Positions 61,220 through 64,000 of a stretch of DNA of 64,000 nt are shown here, in pieces (positions within the stretch are counted from its first letter, which is position 1; every line of letters begins with the position of its first letter). The stretch comes from Angelobacter sp036557225 (GTDB lineage: Bacteria > Acidobacteriota > Terriglobia > Terriglobales > Acidobacteriaceae), in assembly GCA_036557225.1 (NCBI GenBank), contig DATBHX010000071.1, forward strand, positions 48,970 to 112,969, written 5' to 3'. The notes beneath the pieces were generated by a model. It had not been told where the DNA came from and ran no database searches. It saw only the letters and a list, made by a program, of their open reading frames with translations. Both the position numbers and the translations under genes were made by a program.

Positions 61220-63838
61220 CTATTGCCCCTGCTGTTGCAGCCACTTTTGCAGGTTCTCACCTTGTGTCTGCTTGAATTCAATGCAGTTGTCGATGCGCTC
61301 CAGGCTCTGTTGTAGAGCGCGCTCAGCCCCGGGCGCGCGATGAGCAGCAAAGAACTGTTTCACGTCATCGCGCATGGGCGCGGAACAGAAATTGCCCAGA
61401 GCCGACACAGCGCCGCGTCCACCGAAGGTGGTGACTTTTTCCGCCAGAGCATCCCAGTGGGCCTTGAGATATTCCCAGGCCAAATCACGGGCCGGCTCCT
61501 CAGAAAGCAATGCGGGAAAGATCCTGACGTAATCCTGCTGGCGCAGTTTGCCCTGGTCCACCAGGGCGAGCGTGCGTTTGATCAGCTCCGGCTGGCGGAA
61601 AGAGAGGAGGGCCGAAAGATAGTATCCGCCGGCAAAATTTGAGCCGGCCATGGCCTGGCTGAACTGGTCATAGAGCGCGGCGTCGCCGTTTGCGGCGGTC
61701 ACGGTAAATGCCGGGCCAACGATGGTGCCATCTACGGAGCGGGAGTCCTTCATGTAGTCCTGCACAATCTTCCTGGCGGCGGCAATGGCTTCGGGATCGC
61801 CGGCTTCGCCAAGAATTTCGAGCAGGCTGGCGCGCAGGGCTTTTTGCTCGTCGCTCTCATTCGCGCGGACCGCCCAGCCCGTCTCTTTTGCCAGCGGCCC
61901 GAATTGCTCGCGAATAAAGGCGCGATATTCCTGCTGCTTTTCCTCCGGCACCAGCGACCGCGCGATGGTCGAAAGGTGCCCGGCGATGAAGTCAACTACC
62001 TGGCGGTTTTGCTCTCCGCGCAGCTCACGCGCCACGGCGAGAAAGACGCCCACCGGCTCCTTGCCGGCGCGCGTCATGGCCCAGGCGTCTTCCACCAGGG
62101 CGATCCGCTCGGCGACTGAAAGCTCTTTTTCCGCTGCTGCCGCGATGGTGAGGAGCTGTTTCTGATCGCGATAGAAGACGCGGTAATAACCCTTGGCATC
62201 GCGATTGGCCATCTGCCATGAGCATGAGCTGAGATTGACGTTCTGCTTTTTGCCGCTGACAAGGAAGCATTGGCCTTGCTGTGGCTGAGCAGCGCGAGTG
62301 CAGACGGGAATCTGCCACAAGTCGCCTGTCTTGCGCGCGCCGTTCAAAGGCGAGATGTAGAAGCGTTCCTGTTCGATTTCGAGAGTCATGTGGCCGGCCT
62401 GGCAGCTTCCGCTCACAGTCACCAGCGGCACGCCGGGCTGCATCACGAAGGTCGGCATGATCTGGTTGACCGGCTTCCCGGAAACCTTGGCCATGGTCTG
62501 CCAGAAATCGGCGGAGGTGGCGTTGCCGTTGGCATGCGCCTGCAGGTAGGCGTTCACGCCCTGGCGGAAGACCTCCGGACCAACATAAGACTCCAGCATG
62601 CCCAGCACGGCCGCGCCTTTCGCGTAGGTGATGCCGTCAAACATCTCCTTGATCTCGCCGGAGGTGCGGGGATCGCCGTGGATGGCCCGTGCTGCGCTCA
62701 ATGAATCCTGCCCGATGACCTGCTGCGCGCTCGCCGCTTCCTCTTCGTCCAGGCGCCACTCCGGATGCCATGCCGCAACCGGCTTGGTCTCCATCCAGCT
62801 GGCAAAACCTTCATTGAGCCATATATCGTCCCACCACGCGGCGGTCACCAGATCGCCGAACCACTGGTGCGCGATTTCATGCGCCACCACGGTGGCATGT
62901 CCCTGCTTGCTGAAGACGGAGGCGTTGGTCTCATCCATGAGCAGCGCCGTATCGCGGTAGAAAATGGAGGCGGTGTTCTCCATGCCGCCCCACTCATAGT
63001 CGGGGATGGCCACCATGTCGAGCTTCTCAAACGGATACTTGATGCCATACCAGCGGTTATAAAAATGGACTGACTGCGCCGCGGCTTCCAGGGCAAAAGC
63101 GCCGTACTTTTTGTTCTCCGGCGTGGCGCACACGCGGATGGGAATGCCATCCACTGAGCGCTCCAGACACTGCCAGTCGCCGATGGCCAGTGCGACGAGA
63201 TAGGTGGACATGCGTGGAGAAGTGGAAAAGGTGAGCTTGTGACGGTCCGATCCTGGCAGCGGCTCGTCGTTCGCGATGCGCCCGTTGGAGATGGCGGTGT
63301 CACCTTTGTCGGCGATGACGGAAAGATCGAATGTGGCTTTGAACCCCGGCTCGTCAAAGCCGGGAAACATCATACGTGCGTACGTGCCTTCAAACTGTGT
63401 GACCGCGTACTGTCGCCGCGAAGACTTGCTGAGGTAGAGACCGCGCAGGCCGGGCTTCAGCGGCGCGTTGAACTTGAGATGCAGACTTGCGCCCCCTGTC
63501 GGCAACGGCTTGGGGAATGTCAACTTCACCATCTCGCCCGGCTTGTCATAGGTCACCTGCGCCGTTTGTGTTGCGCCGCCAGCAGTGGCTTCGGCCAGAG
63601 TGATCTCCAGATCGAGCGAGCTCAGCATGATCTCATTGGTGGCCTGCGCTACCTGTACGTCGATGGTCTCGTCACCGGAAAATGTCTGAGCGGCGATGTT
63701 GGGATCGAGAAATATCTTGTAGTGGCTGGGAATGACGGTCTTGGGCAGCCGCTGGGCATACAGCGTGTTCACTGACAGGAACGAGATGAACAACAGGAAA
63801 AATGCGGTACGTGCGCGGGAGAAAGAAAGTGTCAGCAT
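61220..63838 (-). CDS. M1 family aminopeptidase
   Basis: An 872-residue zinc aminopeptidase with signal peptide (ARTAFFLLFISFLSVNTLYAQ). The substrate motif GAMEN is GGMEN here. The zinc site is VVAHEIAHQWFGDLVT with WLNEGFASW supplying the third ligand. The C-terminal half is the ERAP1-like helical domain. It should trim N-terminal residues from peptides outside the cytoplasm. Together with the M13 enzyme at 51 kb it suggests active peptide use. Confidence 0.95.
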   Translation of the reverse strand: MLTLSFSRARTAFFLLFISFLSVNTLYAQRLPKTVIPSHYKIFLDPNIAAQTFSGDETIDVQVAQATNEIMLSSLDLEITLAEATAGGATQTAQVTYDKPGEMVKLTFPKPLPTGGASLHLKFNAPLKPGLRGLYLSKSSRRQYAVTQFEGTYARMMFPGFDEPGFKATFDLSVIADKGDTAISNGRIANDEPLPGSDRHKLTFSTSPRMSTYLVALAIGDWQCLERSVDGIPIRVCATPENKKYGAFALEAAAQSVHFYNRWYGIKYPFEKLDMVAIPDYEWGGMENTASIFYRDTALLMDETNASVFSKQGHATVVAHEIAHQWFGDLVTAAWWDDIWLNEGFASWMETKPVAAWHPEWRLDEEEAASAQQVIGQDSLSAARAIHGDPRTSGEIKEMFDGITYAKGAAVLGMLESYVGPEVFRQGVNAYLQAHANGNATSADFWQTMAKVSGKPVNQIMPTFVMQPGVPLVTVSGSCQAGHMTLEIEQERFYISPLNGARKTGDLWQIPVCTRAAQPQQGQCFLVSGKKQNVNLSSCSWQMANRDAKGYYRVFYRDQKQLLTIAAAAEKELSVAERIALVEDAWAMTRAGKEPVGVFLAVARELRGEQNRQVVDFIAGHLSTIARSLVPEEKQQEYRAFIREQFGPLAKETGWAVRANESDEQKALRASLLEILGEAGDPEAIAAARKIVQDYMKDSRSVDGTIVGPAFTVTAANGDAALYDQFSQAMAGSNFAGGYYLSALLSFRQPELIKRTLALVDQGKLRQQDYVRIFPALLSEEPARDLAWEYLKAHWDALAEKVTTFGGRGAVSALGNFCSAPMRDDVKQFFAAHRAPGAERALQQSLERIDNCIEFKQTQGENLQKWLQQQGQ

Positions 63839-63900
63839 GAGTCGGTTCGCCTTGGGGAAACGTTATCTTACAACAGCGAGCGGAGGCACATGTTCGAAGC

Positions 63901-64000
63901 CTATTTCGCCAACGCCTTCTGGATGGCCTGTACCGCATTCTCAATCTGCTTTTGTTCCGCGGCGCTGAGCCGCCGGAGATAGCCGGCAAGGTATTTCACC
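63901..64000 (-). CDS. C-terminus of a possible regulator (partial)
   Basis: The minus-strand frame ends with TAG at 63901-63903 and runs off the right edge. About 32 residues are visible: KYLAGYLRRLSAAEQKQIEN then AVQAIQKALAK. This resembles the last helix of MarR-type regulators, but the fragment is too short to be sure. Confidence 0.35.
   Translation of the reverse strand, partial: VKYLAGYLRRLSAAEQKQIENAVQAIQKALAK

Overview
The window looks like a chromosome segment from an acidobacterium (Acidobacteriota, probably class Terriglobia, near the Koribacter or Sulfotelmatobacter lineages). This is inferred from gene content, not from an rRNA gene. The main pointers are a 1138-residue Oar-type TonB-dependent protein and a smaller relative, a GWxTD-domain exported protein, an ECF sigma gene joined to a membrane Ser/Thr kinase with a TPR tail, three secreted DinB-like proteins in tandem, and many short intergenic repeats. 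GC content is moderately high. There is one tRNA gene (Pro, UGG), no rRNA, no CRISPR array and no intact insertion sequence.

Layout. 1-6.3 kb: the end of a membrane protein; a minus-strand pair (DUF5996 and a UBP-type zinc finger); an MFS efflux gene and a small gene divergent from a TetR regulator, with a 26-bp perfect palindrome between them; then ffh and a peroxiredoxin-like gene. 6.3-15.6 kb: a long minus-strand run holding a membrane protein, a large secreted PIG-L deacetylase, an APC permease, an MFS exporter and three exported DinB proteins, with a degenerate receiver protein upstream. 15.7-28.6 kb: an exported-protein zone with an unknown exported protein, a GH18-like protein, a TPR protein, two Oar/CarboxypepD_reg proteins and a GWxTD protein, interrupted by a decayed REP/RAYT element. 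28.8-34.3 kb: a MacA-like adaptor and MacB/LolD-like ATPase with no permease, two small membrane proteins and a cyclopropane-fatty-acid-synthase-type methyltransferase.

34.3-39.2 kb is a signalling island: an ECF sigma factor diverges from an operon of a second sigma factor (ECF43/TIGR02999-like), a 903-residue kinase-TM-TPR protein and a 130-residue unknown protein, closed by a terminator. 40-47.3 kb is central metabolism: acetyl-CoA synthetase, YceH, and the korAB 2-oxoacid:ferredoxin oxidoreductase. 47.5-53.3 kb carries murC and murG (a split division and cell-wall cluster) and an M13 metallopeptidase. 53.5-64 kb carries an XRE/S24-like regulator, a DapA/HOGA-like aldolase, small membrane proteins, a 49-residue exported peptide, tRNA-Pro, a lipoprotein, a zinc-ribbon protein, a STAS protein and a large M1 aminopeptidase.

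The most unusual structural theme is the repeats. At least four repeat types overlap or directly follow the stop codons of unrelated genes (ffh, a DinB gene, korB, murG, acs). The most interesting candidate system is the sigma factor-kinase-small protein operon at 35.3-39.1 kb. All functions are read from motifs and context without database searches.
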